Of a stretch of DNA of 64,000 nt, positions 52,766 through 63,671 are shown one piece after another. The number at the start of each line of letters is the position of its first letter. The first letter of the stretch is position 1. The position numbers and the translations under genes are program-made. Below the pieces are notes generated by a model. It did not search any database. It saw nothing but the letters and a program-made list of their open reading frames with translations, and was not told the DNA's origin. This DNA is from Myxococcota bacterium (GTDB lineage: Bacteria; Myxococcota; B64-G9): NCBI GenBank assembly GCA_022710975.1, contig JAKLGA010000001.1, forward strand, positions 620,001 through 684,000, read 5' to 3'.

Positions 52766-53962
52766 ATGGCGCTCAAGGGAACCCTCAAGGACTTCGGCAT
52801 CGCCGACATCTTCCAGCTGATCAGCCATCAGTCGAAGACCGGCGTGCTGCACCTGTCCTCCAAGGACCGCGAGGTGCGCATCTCGTTCGTCAACGGCGAC
52901 GTGGTGCGGGCCGAGTCCAGCACGCGCAAGAAGAAGGACCTGCTGGGCGCGATGCTGGTGCGCGCCGGGGTGATCGGCGCCGAGCAGCTCGAGTCCGCCC
53001 TGGAGACGCAGAAGCGCACCCTGCGGCGGCTGGGGGACGTGCTGGTGGAGCAGCTGCAGGTGCTGACCCGCCAGGAGCTGAAGCAGTTCACCCAGCTGCA
53101 GACCACCGAGACCCTCTACCAGCTGTTCAACTGGGAGAACGGCACCTACGCCTTCGAGGCCGAAGAGGTCAACTACGACCGGGACTCGGTCGACCCCATC
53201 CGGAGCGAGAACGTGCTCATGGAGGGGTTCCGGATGGTCGACGAGTGGCCCATGATCCGGAAGCGGATCACCTCCTACGACCTGACCTTCAAGAAGCTCA
53301 AGGAGCTGCCGGGCTCCGCGGCCAAGGCGGGCGCCGCCGAGGCCGACGTGGACGGCGCCCTCGACAACATGTTCGGCGAGGGCGGCAAGAAGAGCCTGCC
53401 CAAGGGCATCGGCGCCTCCGAGCTCAAGGTCTTCAGCCTGCTGACCGACGACCGGGACGTGCAGAAGCTCATCGACCTCTCCCGCCTGGGCGAGTTCGAG
53501 ACCTGCAAGGCCCTGCTGAACCTGGTCGAGCAGGAGTACATCAAGGTGGCCGGCCGGCTGACCGGCGCGGAGGAGGCCCCCAGGGGTCGCCCGGGCGGGA
53601 CACGCCGCGCCTTCCCCTTCGGGCGGCTGCTCATCCAGCTGGGGATGTACTTCGTCGTGGTGGGCGTGCTGCTGGTGCTGTACAAGGTGCTGGGGCTGGA
53701 TCCGATGAGCGTGCTCGACGAGTCGGGCCTGCGCCGCTTCCAGGATCCGGCCGCGCGCGAGCTGATGGACGACGGCCAGCGCGAGCGCCTGCGAAACGCG
53801 CTCGAGCTGTACCGGCTGGAGCTGGGCCATTACCCGGAGAAGCTGGCCGAGCTGGTCGACGCGGGGCTGGTGGCCGAGGGCGATCTACGCTTCCCGTGGC
53901 GCCAGGAGCGCATCTACCGCCGCGAGGGCAGCGGCTACCTGATCCTGCGCCCCTTCGAGTGA
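52766..53962 (+). CDS. DUF4388-domain (PATAN-like) protein
   Basis: The 398-aa product opens with the DUF4388 signature (LKDFGIADIFQLISHQSKTG, VRISFVNGDVVRAES) and a helical region (LLGAMLVRAGVIGAEQLE). A second DUF4388-like part follows (LYQLFNWENGTYAFEAEEV). One membrane span (about 293-312) and a 85-residue C-terminal domain (LYRLELGHYPEKLAELVDAG) end it. DUF4388 proteins are common in Myxobacteria and often sit in signalling or gliding operons; the function is unknown. The gene is 4 bp ahead of the PhoH gene. Confidence 0.9.
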   Translation: MALKGTLKDFGIADIFQLISHQSKTGVLHLSSKDREVRISFVNGDVVRAESSTRKKKDLLGAMLVRAGVIGAEQLESALETQKRTLRRLGDVLVEQLQVLTRQELKQFTQLQTTETLYQLFNWENGTYAFEAEEVNYDRDSVDPIRSENVLMEGFRMVDEWPMIRKRITSYDLTFKKLKELPGSAAKAGAAEADVDGALDNMFGEGGKKSLPKGIGASELKVFSLLTDDRDVQKLIDLSRLGEFETCKALLNLVEQEYIKVAGRLTGAEEAPRGRPGGTRRAFPFGRLLIQLGMYFVVVGVLLVLYKVLGLDPMSVLDESGLRRFQDPAARELMDDGQRERLRNALELYRLELGHYPEKLAELVDAGLVAEGDLRFPWRQERIYRREGSGYLILRPFE

Positions 53963-53966
53963 ACCC

Positions 53967-54990
<1,024 letters not shown>

Positions 54991-55004
<14 letters not shown>

Positions 55005-57576
55005 GCCGACCCGGGAGCGGCGCCTGGCCACCTGGCTGGCCGAGCTCCGCGACTGGCGCGCCTGGGTGCGCTCGCTGGGCTTCTGGGCCGGGCTGTGCCT
55101 GCTGGGGGTGACGGTCGCCATCATGGTCAACCCGGCCACCACCAGCCCCAGCCTGCCGCTCCTGGACGAGGAGATCGGCCGGGTGGCCAGGGCGGACATC
55201 CGCGCGCCGATGAGCTTCCCGGTCCCGGACGTGGAGACCACCGAGCGCAAGCGCCAGGAGGCCTCCGACTCGATCCTGTCGGTCTACGATCACGAGGCCG
55301 AGCTGGGCGCCCAGCGCATCCAGCGCCTGCGGGACGCCTTCGGCGAGATGCAGCGGGTGATCGAGACCCACCGGGCCCAGGTGGCCGCCCTGGAGGCGGA
55401 GCTGACCGCGGCCGGGGTGGACCTGCGCGCCCCGGCCGAGGACGCCGGCCGCAAGCCCAGGCCGCCCAGGGGGCACGCCCCCGGGCCCGGCGCGGCCGCG
55501 GAGCCGGAGGCCGTCCCGGCCAACCCGCGCGACGAGCTGGAGAGACTCAAGGCCAGCCTGGACGGCCTGCTGGATCAGCAGAAGGGCCAGTTCCTGCGCG
55601 CCCTGCAGGTGGTGGTCAAGGACGAGGACTTCGCCCGGCTGAAGGCCGAGGGCTTCTCCCCGGCCAGCCTGAACGCCATCGCCAGCCTGGTGGACCGCGT
55701 CATGCGGAACATGGTGGTCTCCAGCCGCGAGCTGCTGGAGGCCGACCGCTCCAAGGGCCTGACCGTCAGGTTCCTGAAGGACGGCACCTCCCAGTCGGAG
55801 GCCCTGGTGACCTCCTTCGCCCGGCTGCTGGACATGGAGGAGGCGCTCCAGCGGGTCCGGCAGAACGCCGCCCTGGAGCTGCCGGACATGCAGCCGGGCC
55901 TGCGGGTCACCGTCATCCGCCTGGCCGAGAGCCTGGTGACGCCCAACCTGTTCTTCAACCGGGTCGAGACCGATCGGCGCAAGCAGCAGGCCCGCGCCCG
56001 GGTGCAGCCGCTGGAGATCAGCATCCGCAAGGGCGAGAAGATCATCCGCGAGGGTGATCTCATCGAGAAGCGCCACATCCGCGTGTTCCAGGAGATGGCC
56101 CGGCGCACGGACCTGTCCAACGCCCCCCAGCTCATGCTGGGCATGGTGCTGCTGGTCACGGTGCTGCTCTACCTGCTGAGCCAGTTCGCCCGCTTGAACA
56201 TCCGCAAGTTCCGCGCCGGGGCCAAGGAGCTGGCCCTGATGGGCGTGGTGATGTTCACCTTCCTGGTGTCGGTCAAGCTGTGGTTCTGGGTCTTCGGCGC
56301 GGTCTCCACGCTCTACCGCACCATCCCGCTCGAGTCGTACTACTTCGCCATCCCCTTCGCCGCCGGGGCCATGCTGGTGCGCTTCGTGCTCAACAGCGAG
56401 ATGGCGCTCACCTTCACCGCGGCGGCCTCCTTCCTGGCCGGCATCCTGATGGAGGGCAGCCTGCCCTACGGCGTGTTCTGCCTGGCCAGCTCCCTGGTCG
56501 GCGCGGGCGCCCTGCGGCACGTGAAGCAGCGCAACTCGCTGCTGCGCGCGGGCGCCACGACCGGCCTGCTCAACGTGCTGCTGGCCCTGTCGATCTCCAT
56601 GCTCGGGCAGGACTTCCTGACCGCCACGACGCTGTGGAACGCCCTGTTCGCCTTCTCCGGGGGCATCCTGGCGGCCATCATCGTGCTGGGGGTGGCCCCC
56701 ATCCTGGAGGCCATCTTCGGCTTCACCACGGACATCACGCTGCTGGAGCTGGCCAACCTGAACCACCCGCTGCTGAAGGAGCTGATCGTCCAGGCCCCCG
56801 GCAGCTACCACCACAGCATCATCGTCGGCTCCCTGGTGGAGGCCGCGGCCGAGACGATCCACTGCAACCCGCTGCTGGCGCGGGTGATGGCCTACTACCA
56901 CGACATCGGCAAGATCAAGAAGCCGCAGTACTTCTCCGAGAACCAGCGCGACGGGACGAACCGGCACGACAAGCTGAAGCCCTCGCTGTCCGCCTCCGTG
57001 CTCAGGGCCCACGTCAAGGACGGAGCCGAGCTGGCCCGCGCCAGCCGCCTCGGGCGGCCCATCGTGGAGGCCATCCAGCAGCACCACGGCACCTCGCTCA
57101 TCAAGTTCTTCTTCCAGCGCGCCAAGGACCAGGCCGGCGCCGACGAGGTGGTGCGCGAGGAGGACTTCCGCTACCCCGGCCCGAAGCCCCAGAGCCGCGA
57201 GGTGGCCCTGGTCATGCTGGCCGACGCCGTGGAGGCCGCGGCCAAGAGCGTGTCCGACCCGTCTCCGGCCCGGCTGCAGGGCCTGGTGCAGAACATCATC
57301 AACCGCATCTTCGTCGACGGCCAGCTGGACGAGTGCGATCTCACCCTCAAGGATCTGCACGTCATCGCCCGCGCCTTCAACCGCGTGCTGACCGGCATCT
57401 ACCACCACCGGCCCGACTACCCCGAGGCTGCCACCAAGGAGACCCGTGAGCGCGAGGCGCGCGAGGCCGAGCGCCTGGCCGCGGATCTGGAGGCCGAGCT
57501 GGCGCGGGGCGAGGCCGCGGCCCGGGCCGAGGCCGAGGGCAGCCGGCCCGAGGACATCAAACGCCTGGGACAGTGA
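54991..57576 (+). CDS. 7TM-HD phosphodiesterase, PgpH-like
   Basis: The 861-aa protein has an N-terminal span (about 30-48), a large extracytoplasmic 7TMR-HDED domain (50-370), seven membrane spans (about 375-575) and a cytoplasmic HD domain. The HD metal ligands appear in GSYHHSIIVGSLVEAAAE and AYYHDIGKIKKPQYF (about 605-645), with AIQQHHGTSLI and MLADAVEAAAK after them. PgpH hydrolyses the messenger c-di-AMP in Listeria; whether this organism makes c-di-AMP cannot be judged here. A Glu/Ala-rich helix ends the protein. It lies between ybeZ and ybeY. Confidence 0.93.
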
Positions 57577-57588
57577 AGGAGGCACCCC

Positions 57589-58041
57589 GTGAGCGTGCAA
57601 CTCCGCCGCCAGCGCGGCGCGCCGGCCCTGGATCACCGCCCACTCGCGCGTGCGGCCGGGCGCCTGCTGGCCGAGCTGGGGCTGGCCGATCGTGAGCTGT
57701 CCGTGCTGCTGACCGATGACGCGCGCATGCGCGCGCTCAACCTGGCCCACCGCGGCCGGGATCGGGCCACCGATGTGCTGTCGTTCTCGCAGCTCGAGGG
57801 CGAGGGCGGGGGGCTCCACCCCGAGCTCCTGGGCGACGTGGTGATCTCCTTGACCAGCGCGCGGCGTCAGGCGCGCGCCCGGGGCGTGCCCCTGCGCCAC
57901 GAGCTGCTCACGCTGCTGGTGCATGGGGTGCTGCACCTGGCGGGCTTCGACCACGAGGGCGTGGGCCCGGCGCGGGCGCGCGCCATGCGGGCCGAGCAGG
58001 CGCGGCTGGTCGCGCTGCTCACCGGCCCCGGGCGTCGATGA
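57589..58041 (+). CDS. ybeY: endoribonuclease YbeY
   Basis: The 150-aa protein starts with GTG at 57589, behind GGAGG. The zinc-binding signature HGVLHLAGFDHE (about 111-122) is complete, and ATDVLSFSQLE and LGDVVISL fit the family. YbeY matures the 3' end of 16S rRNA. The stop overlaps the lnt ATG by 4 bp. Confidence 0.95.
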   Translation: MSVQLRRQRGAPALDHRPLARAAGRLLAELGLADRELSVLLTDDARMRALNLAHRGRDRATDVLSFSQLEGEGGGLHPELLGDVVISLTSARRQARARGVPLRHELLTLLVHGVLHLAGFDHEGVGPARARAMRAEQARLVALLTGPGRR

Positions 58042-59699
58042 AGCCGCGGCGCGCCAGCACCGCCCAGGATCTCGGCGCCGCCCTCGGCAGCGGGCTGCTG
58101 CTGGCGCTCGCGCTGCCGGTGCTGCTCCCGGCCCTGTCCCCGGACGAGCTCTTCGCCGGGGGCTGGAGCGAGCCTCTGGCGCTGTTCGGGCTGGTGCCGC
58201 TGCTCGACCGGCTGCGCGCGGCCAGCCCCGGCCGCTGCTTCGCCCTCGGCTACCTGGCCGGCCTGGCCTACTTCGGGCTGGCGCTCTACTGGCTGACCGA
58301 GGTCATGACCACCTTCGGTCACCTGCCCATGCTGGTGGCGCTGCCGGTCCTGCTGCTGCTGGTGGGCTTCCTGGCGCTCTTCTGGGCCCTGCCGCTGTGG
58401 CTCGCCAGGCGCCTGGAGCTCCAGCTCGGCTGGCGCTCGCTGTGGAGCCTGCCGCTGCTGTGGGTGGGGTTCGAGCTGCTGCGCAGCCACGTGCTGACCG
58501 GTTTCCCCTGGGCCCACGTGGGCTACACCCAGGTGCGCAGCCTGTGGCTGCTGCAGCTCGCCGCGCTGGGCGGGGTGCACCTGGTCGGCGGCCTGGTGAT
58601 CTTCAGCAACGCCGCCCTGGCGGCCGGCTGGGGCTGGCTGCGCTGGCGTGGTCCGCGCGCGCTCGGCGGGCTCGTCACCCTGGCCGGGTTGCTGCTCCTG
58701 GCGGGCGGCTGGGCCGTGCTCCGCCTGGGCGGGGTGCCGGCGCCGGCCGAGGCCCGGCGCCTGGTGGCGGCCGTGGTCCAGGGCAACCTGGACGAGAAGG
58801 CCTACCTGCGGGGTCCGGCGGCCACCCGCTGGGTGCTCGAGCGGCTGCTGCGGGAGAGCCGCGCGGCGGTCGAGCGGGGCGCGCGCCTGGTCGTCTGGCC
58901 CGAGGGCAGCCTGCCCGAGGCGCTGCCGGCCGAGGGCGCCGAGCTCGGCGTGGCCGCCGGGCTGCCCGCGCCGCTCGCGGCCGAGCTGGTGATTGGCGCG
59001 GTGGGCCGGGAGCGGGGCGGCGAGGCGCGCCAGTGGAACAGCGCCTTCCTGCTGTCAGGGCAACTGCGCGCCCAGGCGCGCTACGACAAGGTCCACCTGG
59101 TGCCCTTCGGCGAGTACGTGCCGCTCGGCGCCATCCTGCCCTGGGAGTGGTTCGTGCCGCCCGGGGTGCGCTTCTTCACCCCCGGCGAGGAGCCGCGCCC
59201 GCTGCCCGCCCAGGCTGGACGGCTGGGGCTGCTCATCTGCTACGAGGCCATCTTCCCGGAACTGGCCCGCGCCCAGGTGGGGCAGGGGGCGGAGCTCCTG
59301 GTCAACATCACCAACGACAGCTGGTTCGGGCGCACCTCCGCGCCCTGGCAGCATCTGGCCATGAGCCGGATGCGCGCCGTGGAGGCCGGGCGCTACCTGC
59401 TGCGGGCGGCCAACACCGGGGTGAGCGCGGTGGTCGATCCCCGCGGCCGGGTGCTGGCCGAGCTCGGGCTGGGGCTGGCCCGGACCCAGGCCGAGCGCGT
59501 GCGCGCCAGCGAGCTCGAGCCGCCCGGGTGGCTGTCCGCGGAGGTGGCGCTGCTCGACGGGCGGACGCCGTACGCCTGGCTGGGCGATCTGCCCGCCTGG
59601 GCCTGCGCGGCCTTCGCCGCCGGGGCGTGGGGCGCGTGCGCGCTCCGCGCCTGGCGGGCGCGGCGGCAGGCGCGGCGGCAGGCGCCGCTCAGCGCTTGA
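58038..59699 (+). CDS. lnt: apolipoprotein N-acyltransferase
   Basis: The 553-aa membrane enzyme adds the third acyl chain to lipoproteins in the inner membrane. Eight or so spans (residues 10-240, plus one near the C-terminus) flank a nitrilase domain. The catalytic triad is E289 (VVWPEGSLPE), K351 (RYDKVHLVPFGEY) and C401 (LLICYEAIFPEL). NITNDSWFGRTSAPWQHL is also typical. The many lipoproteins in the window are its potential clients. The gene overlaps the convergent zinc-ribbon gene by 11 bp. Confidence 0.95.
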   Translation: MKPRRASTAQDLGAALGSGLLLALALPVLLPALSPDELFAGGWSEPLALFGLVPLLDRLRAASPGRCFALGYLAGLAYFGLALYWLTEVMTTFGHLPMLVALPVLLLLVGFLALFWALPLWLARRLELQLGWRSLWSLPLLWVGFELLRSHVLTGFPWAHVGYTQVRSLWLLQLAALGGVHLVGGLVIFSNAALAAGWGWLRWRGPRALGGLVTLAGLLLLAGGWAVLRLGGVPAPAEARRLVAAVVQGNLDEKAYLRGPAATRWVLERLLRESRAAVERGARLVVWPEGSLPEALPAEGAELGVAAGLPAPLAAELVIGAVGRERGGEARQWNSAFLLSGQLRAQARYDKVHLVPFGEYVPLGAILPWEWFVPPGVRFFTPGEEPRPLPAQAGRLGLLICYEAIFPELARAQVGQGAELLVNITNDSWFGRTSAPWQHLAMSRMRAVEAGRYLLRAANTGVSAVVDPRGRVLAELGLGLARTQAERVRASELEPPGWLSAEVALLDGRTPYAWLGDLPAWACAAFAAGAWGACALRAWRARRQARRQAPLSA

Positions 59700-60603
59700 G
59701 GACCTGGGAGCGCAGGGTCGGCCAGGTGCCGAGGGCCGCCACCCCGGCCGACAGCAGGGCCAGGAACACGCCGAACTGGACCTGGGCCTGGGCGGGGACG
59801 TCGAGATCGGCCTCGGGCACCATCACCTTGATGGAGTTCAGGGTGAGCAGCTTGGACAGGCAGAACAGGATGGCCAGCGCCACCGCGCCCACCTGGCCGA
59901 GGGCCAGCGGTTTCTGCCGGGTCTGCCAGTGGGGGCTCTTGCGCAGGAAGACCGCCCCGCCGATGCAGCCGGCCAGCAGGATCAGCACCCAGCCGCCCAC
60001 CTCCAGCCCGATCCTGGCGCCCTGGTGCTCGATGCTCACCCAGGGGAAGAAGCACATCAGGAACATGCCGCCGGCGCCGAGCAGGCAGAGCTGATCCGGA
60101 CGCTCGAGGCCCTTGTAGGCGCCCTTGCCCTTGGAGAAGACCGCCTTGAGGTCGCCGACGATGCGCTGCTCCTCGCTCAGCTTGGGCTGGGGCGGGGCCT
60201 CCGCGGCCTGGCGCTGCTCCTCGGCGGCGCGGCTCTCGCGCTCCCGCCGGAGCTCCGCGCGCCAGTCGTCGTTGGGGTCGCCGCCCTCCTCGGGCTGCGC
60301 CTGTGGCTCGTCCGCCACGAAGTCGTCGGTCTCGCCCTGCTTGCCGGCGATGAAGCGCGAGCCGTGGCGCGGGGGCCTCGCCGGCGCGGCCGGGCGCGCC
60401 CGGCTGGGGACCGGCGGCGGTCCCGCCTGGGTGTCGTCCTCGGCCGTGGGCGCGCGCTTGACGCCGGTGTCCTCGCCCTCGGCGCGCGCGTCTGCCCCGT
60501 CCTCGCCGTCACCGGCCAGGAAGCTGTCGTCCAGGATGAAGTCGCAGCTCTGGCAGATGGAGGCGCCTTCGCGGTTCTGCATGCCGCACTGGGGACACTT
60601 CAT
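59689..60603 (-). CDS. zinc-ribbon membrane protein of unknown function
   Basis: The 304-aa product starts at the ATG at 60603 behind GAGGAGG. A zinc ribbon (MKCPQCGMQNREGASICQSC, four Cys) is followed by a disordered acidic and Arg-rich region (30-165) and about four membrane spans (175-300). The pattern of ribbon, linker and membrane block is common in Deltaproteobacteria, but its role is not known. It is divergent from the CpaF gene, with facing promoters in a 155-bp gap. Confidence 0.8.
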   Translation of the reverse strand: MKCPQCGMQNREGASICQSCDFILDDSFLAGDGEDGADARAEGEDTGVKRAPTAEDDTQAGPPPVPSRARPAAPARPPRHGSRFIAGKQGETDDFVADEPQAQPEEGGDPNDDWRAELRRERESRAAEEQRQAAEAPPQPKLSEEQRIVGDLKAVFSKGKGAYKGLERPDQLCLLGAGGMFLMCFFPWVSIEHQGARIGLEVGGWVLILLAGCIGGAVFLRKSPHWQTRQKPLALGQVGAVALAILFCLSKLLTLNSIKVMVPEADLDVPAQAQVQFGVFLALLSAGVAALGTWPTLRSQVLKR

Positions 60604-60632
60604 CCGGTCCACCTCCTCGAGCGGGCGCACGC

Positions 60633-60661
60633 AGTGTAGCACCCCCGCGCGGGTGTCTCAA
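60633..60661 (-). promoter_or_regulatory. promoter of the zinc-ribbon membrane protein gene
   Basis: On the minus strand TTGAGA (-35), 17 bp and TACACT (-10) precede the ATG by 29 bp. Each hexamer matches at four or five of six positions. Confidence 0.5.
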
Positions 60662-60696
60662 GGCACCCGACCGGACGAGGCGCCGGCACGAGAAGC

Positions 60697-60725
60697 TTGA
60701 AGCGCAGGGCGAGATTCCCTACCAT
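60697..60725 (+). promoter_or_regulatory. promoter of the cpaF-like gene
   Basis: TTGAAG (-35), 17 bp and TACCAT (-10) precede the ATG at 60759 by 33 bp. It diverges from the promoter at 60633-60661, with 35 bp between the two -35 elements. Confidence 0.5.
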
Positions 60726-60758
60726 GCAAGGGCGGAGCCACACGCCGCGAGGTGCTGC

Positions 60759-62444
60759 ATGGGCGACGAAGAGGTCGTAGAGATATACAAGAAATCCCTG
60801 GCCGCCTTCCTCCGGCCGGTGGCCAAGTACCTCGACGACAAGAGCGTCTCCGAGGTGATGATCAACGGCCCCAACGACATCTGGGTCGAGCGCAAGGGCC
60901 GGCTGTACAAGACCCGGGCCAAGTTCACCGCCGAGGGGCTGGAGGCCGCCGCCCGCAACATGGCCCAGTACGTGGGGCGCACCATCACCAACGAGCGGCC
61001 CCAGCTCGACGCCCGCCTGCCCGATGGCTCCCGCATCCACGTGGTGCTGCCGCCCATCGGGCGCAAGGGCACCACCATCTCCATCCGCAAGTTCTTCCCG
61101 GGCAAGCTGACCATCAAGCAGCTCGTCGAGTTCGGCTCGATGAGCAAGCCCATGGCCCGGCTGATCGAGGCCTGCGTGGTCACCTCCCAGAACCTGGTGG
61201 TCTCCGGCGGCACCGGTTCGGGCAAGACCACCTTGCTCAACGTCGTCTCCTCGCTGATCCCCAACGAGGAGCGCATCCTGACCATCGAGGACTCGGCCGA
61301 GCTGCAGATGCAGCAGGATCACCTGGTGCCCTTCGAGTCGCGGCCGCCCGACAAGTTCGGCAAGGGCGAGGTCAACATGGCGGCCCTGCTCCGGTCCGCC
61401 CTGCGCCTGCGGCCCGATCGCATCGTCATCGGCGAGGTGCGCGGCGGCGAGGCCTTCGACCTCATCCAGTCGATGAACACCGGCCACTCGGGCTCCATGT
61501 GCACGGTGCACGCCAACACGCCCACCGACACCCTGCGCCGGCTCGAGTCCCTGTGCCTGATGTCCACGGTCGAGCTGCCCATGGTGGCCGTGCGCGCCCA
61601 GGTGGCCTCGGCCCTGAACGTGGTCATCCAGTGCGCCCGCCTGCATGACGGCTCCCGGCGCACGACCCACATCAGCGAGGTGCTGCCGCTCAACGACAAG
61701 GGCGACTACCGCACCCAGGACCTCTTCGTGTTCACCATCACCGGCAAGGACAAGGATGGGCGCTTCCAGGGCTACCACGCACCCACGGGCATCCTGCCGA
61801 CCTTCTTCAACAAGCTGCGCGCCTACGGCTTCACCGAGATGGACGAGAGCTTCTTCGACCCGGCCAGCCACGGCCTGCCGCGGCCCCCCGTCGTGGCGGT
61901 GCAGGAGTTCAAGGTGCGCTGGGTGGCCCGGATGGAGGAGGGCGTGGAGCGGCAGCCGGGCCAGCCCTTCAACCCGGAGCAGCAGAAGGTCCTGGACAAG
62001 GCCTTCCAGGACACGCTCGAGGAGAAGGATCTGATCCCGCCGCCCATGCTGCCCGAGGAGAAGGACGAGGCCCCGGACGCTCCGGCGGGCGAGGCCGCCC
62101 CGGGCGACGCGGCCGCCGGGCAACCGGCCGCCAAGGCCGAGGAGAAGCCCGGCGCGCCGGTCGGCGACAAGCCTGCCGACAAGCCCGCGCCGCCGGCCGA
62201 GGGCGGGGACAAGGCCGCCGCCAAGCCGGAGCGGCGGCTGCCGCTCGGCGTCGGCCGCAAGCCGGCCGAGGAGGGCGGGGGCGCCGGGGCCACCGAGGGC
62301 CGCACGGCCGCCTCCCTGCTGCAGCGGCAGCTGCAGCGCCAGCGGCAGGCCGCGGGTGAGGAGTCCGCCGAGAGCCCGGCGCGCCGGCCGCTCGGGCTGC
62401 GGCCGCGGCCGAAGGCCGGGGATCCGGGCGAGGAGCAGGGCTGA
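60759..62444 (+). CDS. cpaF: CpaF/TadA-family secretion ATPase with long C-terminal tail
   Basis: The 561-aa ATPase has an N-terminal domain (LDDKSVSEVMINGPNDIW), Walker A GGTGSGKTTLLN (about 149-160), the Asp box (ILTIEDSAELQMQQ), Walker B (IVIGEVRGGEAFDL) and the His box (GHSGSMCTVHANTP). CpaF ATPases drive Tad pili or type II-like secretion. Residues 420-561 are an Ala/Pro/Lys-rich tail with a Gln/Arg helix (LLQRQLQRQRQ), not usual in the family. No cpaE, tadB, tadC or pilin gene is visible downstream, so it may serve a partner system elsewhere. Confidence 0.93.
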   Translation: MGDEEVVEIYKKSLAAFLRPVAKYLDDKSVSEVMINGPNDIWVERKGRLYKTRAKFTAEGLEAAARNMAQYVGRTITNERPQLDARLPDGSRIHVVLPPIGRKGTTISIRKFFPGKLTIKQLVEFGSMSKPMARLIEACVVTSQNLVVSGGTGSGKTTLLNVVSSLIPNEERILTIEDSAELQMQQDHLVPFESRPPDKFGKGEVNMAALLRSALRLRPDRIVIGEVRGGEAFDLIQSMNTGHSGSMCTVHANTPTDTLRRLESLCLMSTVELPMVAVRAQVASALNVVIQCARLHDGSRRTTHISEVLPLNDKGDYRTQDLFVFTITGKDKDGRFQGYHAPTGILPTFFNKLRAYGFTEMDESFFDPASHGLPRPPVVAVQEFKVRWVARMEEGVERQPGQPFNPEQQKVLDKAFQDTLEEKDLIPPPMLPEEKDEAPDAPAGEAAPGDAAAGQPAAKAEEKPGAPVGDKPADKPAPPAEGGDKAAAKPERRLPLGVGRKPAEEGGGAGATEGRTAASLLQRQLQRQRQAAGEESAESPARRPLGLRPRPKAGDPGEEQG

Positions 62445-62452
62445 GGGACGCC

Positions 62453-62929
62453 ATGGGTGGCTTCTTCGAGATGGTGTGGTCGAAGATCCTGGACCTCCTG
62501 GAGGGCGTCCGGGAGCTGTTCGGCAACCTGCTCCAGGACTTCAGGGACTCCAACCGCTACTTCAAGCTCAAGGCCGGGATGATCGTCGGATACGTGCTGG
62601 TGGGCCTGGCCACCGTGCTGGTGTTCGTGCCGCCGGGCGAGCTCAACGAGATCGACGCGCGGCTGCGGGTGAGCAAGACCGAGATCATCGGCGGGCGCTA
62701 CTTCCTGGTGGTGAACCAGGGCACCGCGGTGTGGAAGGACGTGCACCTGAAGCTCAACAACACCTTCGACGCGCGCTGGCCGGTGCTTCGGCCCGGGCGG
62801 AAGAAGGCCTTCTTCTTCAGCCAGTTCCAAGATGCACGCGGCGTCCCGCCGGCCGAGGACATCGGCCTGCAGCGGCTGCGCATCGAGTGCAGCGCAGGGG
62901 TGTTCGAGCGCGACTTCACCAGGCAATAG
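62453..62929 (+). CDS. small membrane protein of unknown function, downstream of cpaF
   Basis: The 158-aa product has an amphipathic N-terminal helix (MVWSKILDLLEGVRELFGNL), one membrane span (about 44-60) and an exported domain (YFLVVNQGTAVWKDVHLKLN, IECSAGVFERDF). It starts 8 bp after the cpaF stop, so it is co-transcribed with it. No family is recognised. Confidence 0.8.
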   Translation: MGGFFEMVWSKILDLLEGVRELFGNLLQDFRDSNRYFKLKAGMIVGYVLVGLATVLVFVPPGELNEIDARLRVSKTEIIGGRYFLVVNQGTAVWKDVHLKLNNTFDARWPVLRPGRKKAFFFSQFQDARGVPPAEDIGLQRLRIECSAGVFERDFTRQ

Positions 62930-62984
62930 ACCGGTGGGGCCGCCCGTCCAAGCAGGCGGCGGGGCGGGAGACGGAGGACGGTTC

Positions 62985-63665
62985 ATGAACGCGAGGTGGC
63001 TGGCACTGGCGCTGGCGGTCTGCCTGGGCCTCGGTCCGGGTGGAGAGGCGCTGGCGGCAGGCAAGAAGAGCTCCAAGAAGAAGGACCGCTACAACAACGT
63101 CACCAAGACCATCCCCAAGAAGGAATTCACCGAGGCGCTGATCAAGCTGGCCAAGGATGACCGCATGCCCGTGGCCTCCTCGACCCTGGTGGAGAAGGGG
63201 CGCAGCGAGGACTACTACGGGGTGATCAAGCTGGTGGACGGGTTGCCGGAGACGTTCTGGGCCGAGGGCGCCAAGGGCTCGGGCAAGGACGAGTGGGTGG
63301 CCTTCTACGTCCCCGACGAGACCACGCACCTGGAGCTCACCCCGGGCGCGGGCAAGGACGACTTCGCCAACTTCAACCGGCCCAGGGATCTGCTGGTGGA
63401 CTACTACCAGGTCAAGCTGGAGCGGGACAAGGAGTCGGACGAGTACAAGCCCCGCTTCGTGTGGCTCGGCCGCTCCAAGTTCGCCTTCAAGGACGCACCC
63501 ACCCCGGTGCGGATGGAGGTGCCGGTCAAGCTGCCCGAGCTGGCCATCACCGACCGGACCATGTACGTGGGCGTGGTGATCCTGCAGCGCATCTACAAGG
63601 GGCAGTTCGACGACACCTGCATCGCGGAGCTCAAGGCCTCGGCCGTCTGGGGCGACGACCGCTAG
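62985..63665 (+). CDS. secreted protein with discoidin-like carbohydrate-binding fold
   Basis: The 226-aa product has a signal peptide (1-25, ending ALAAGK). The start is the ATG at 62985 behind GGAGG. The mature region fits the beta-sandwich pattern of discoidin-type domains (VASSTLVEKGRSEDYYGV, KLVDGLPETFWAEGAKG, WVAFYVPDETTHLELTP). It resembles the NADase-type glycan-binding domain family, so surface glycan binding is a reasonable guess. It lies 55 bp after the previous gene, in the same direction as cpaF. Confidence 0.8.
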   Translation: MNARWLALALAVCLGLGPGGEALAAGKKSSKKKDRYNNVTKTIPKKEFTEALIKLAKDDRMPVASSTLVEKGRSEDYYGVIKLVDGLPETFWAEGAKGSGKDEWVAFYVPDETTHLELTPGAGKDDFANFNRPRDLLVDYYQVKLERDKESDEYKPRFVWLGRSKFAFKDAPTPVRMEVPVKLPELAITDRTMYVGVVILQRIYKGQFDDTCIAELKASAVWGDDR

Positions 63666-63671
63666 CGGCCG

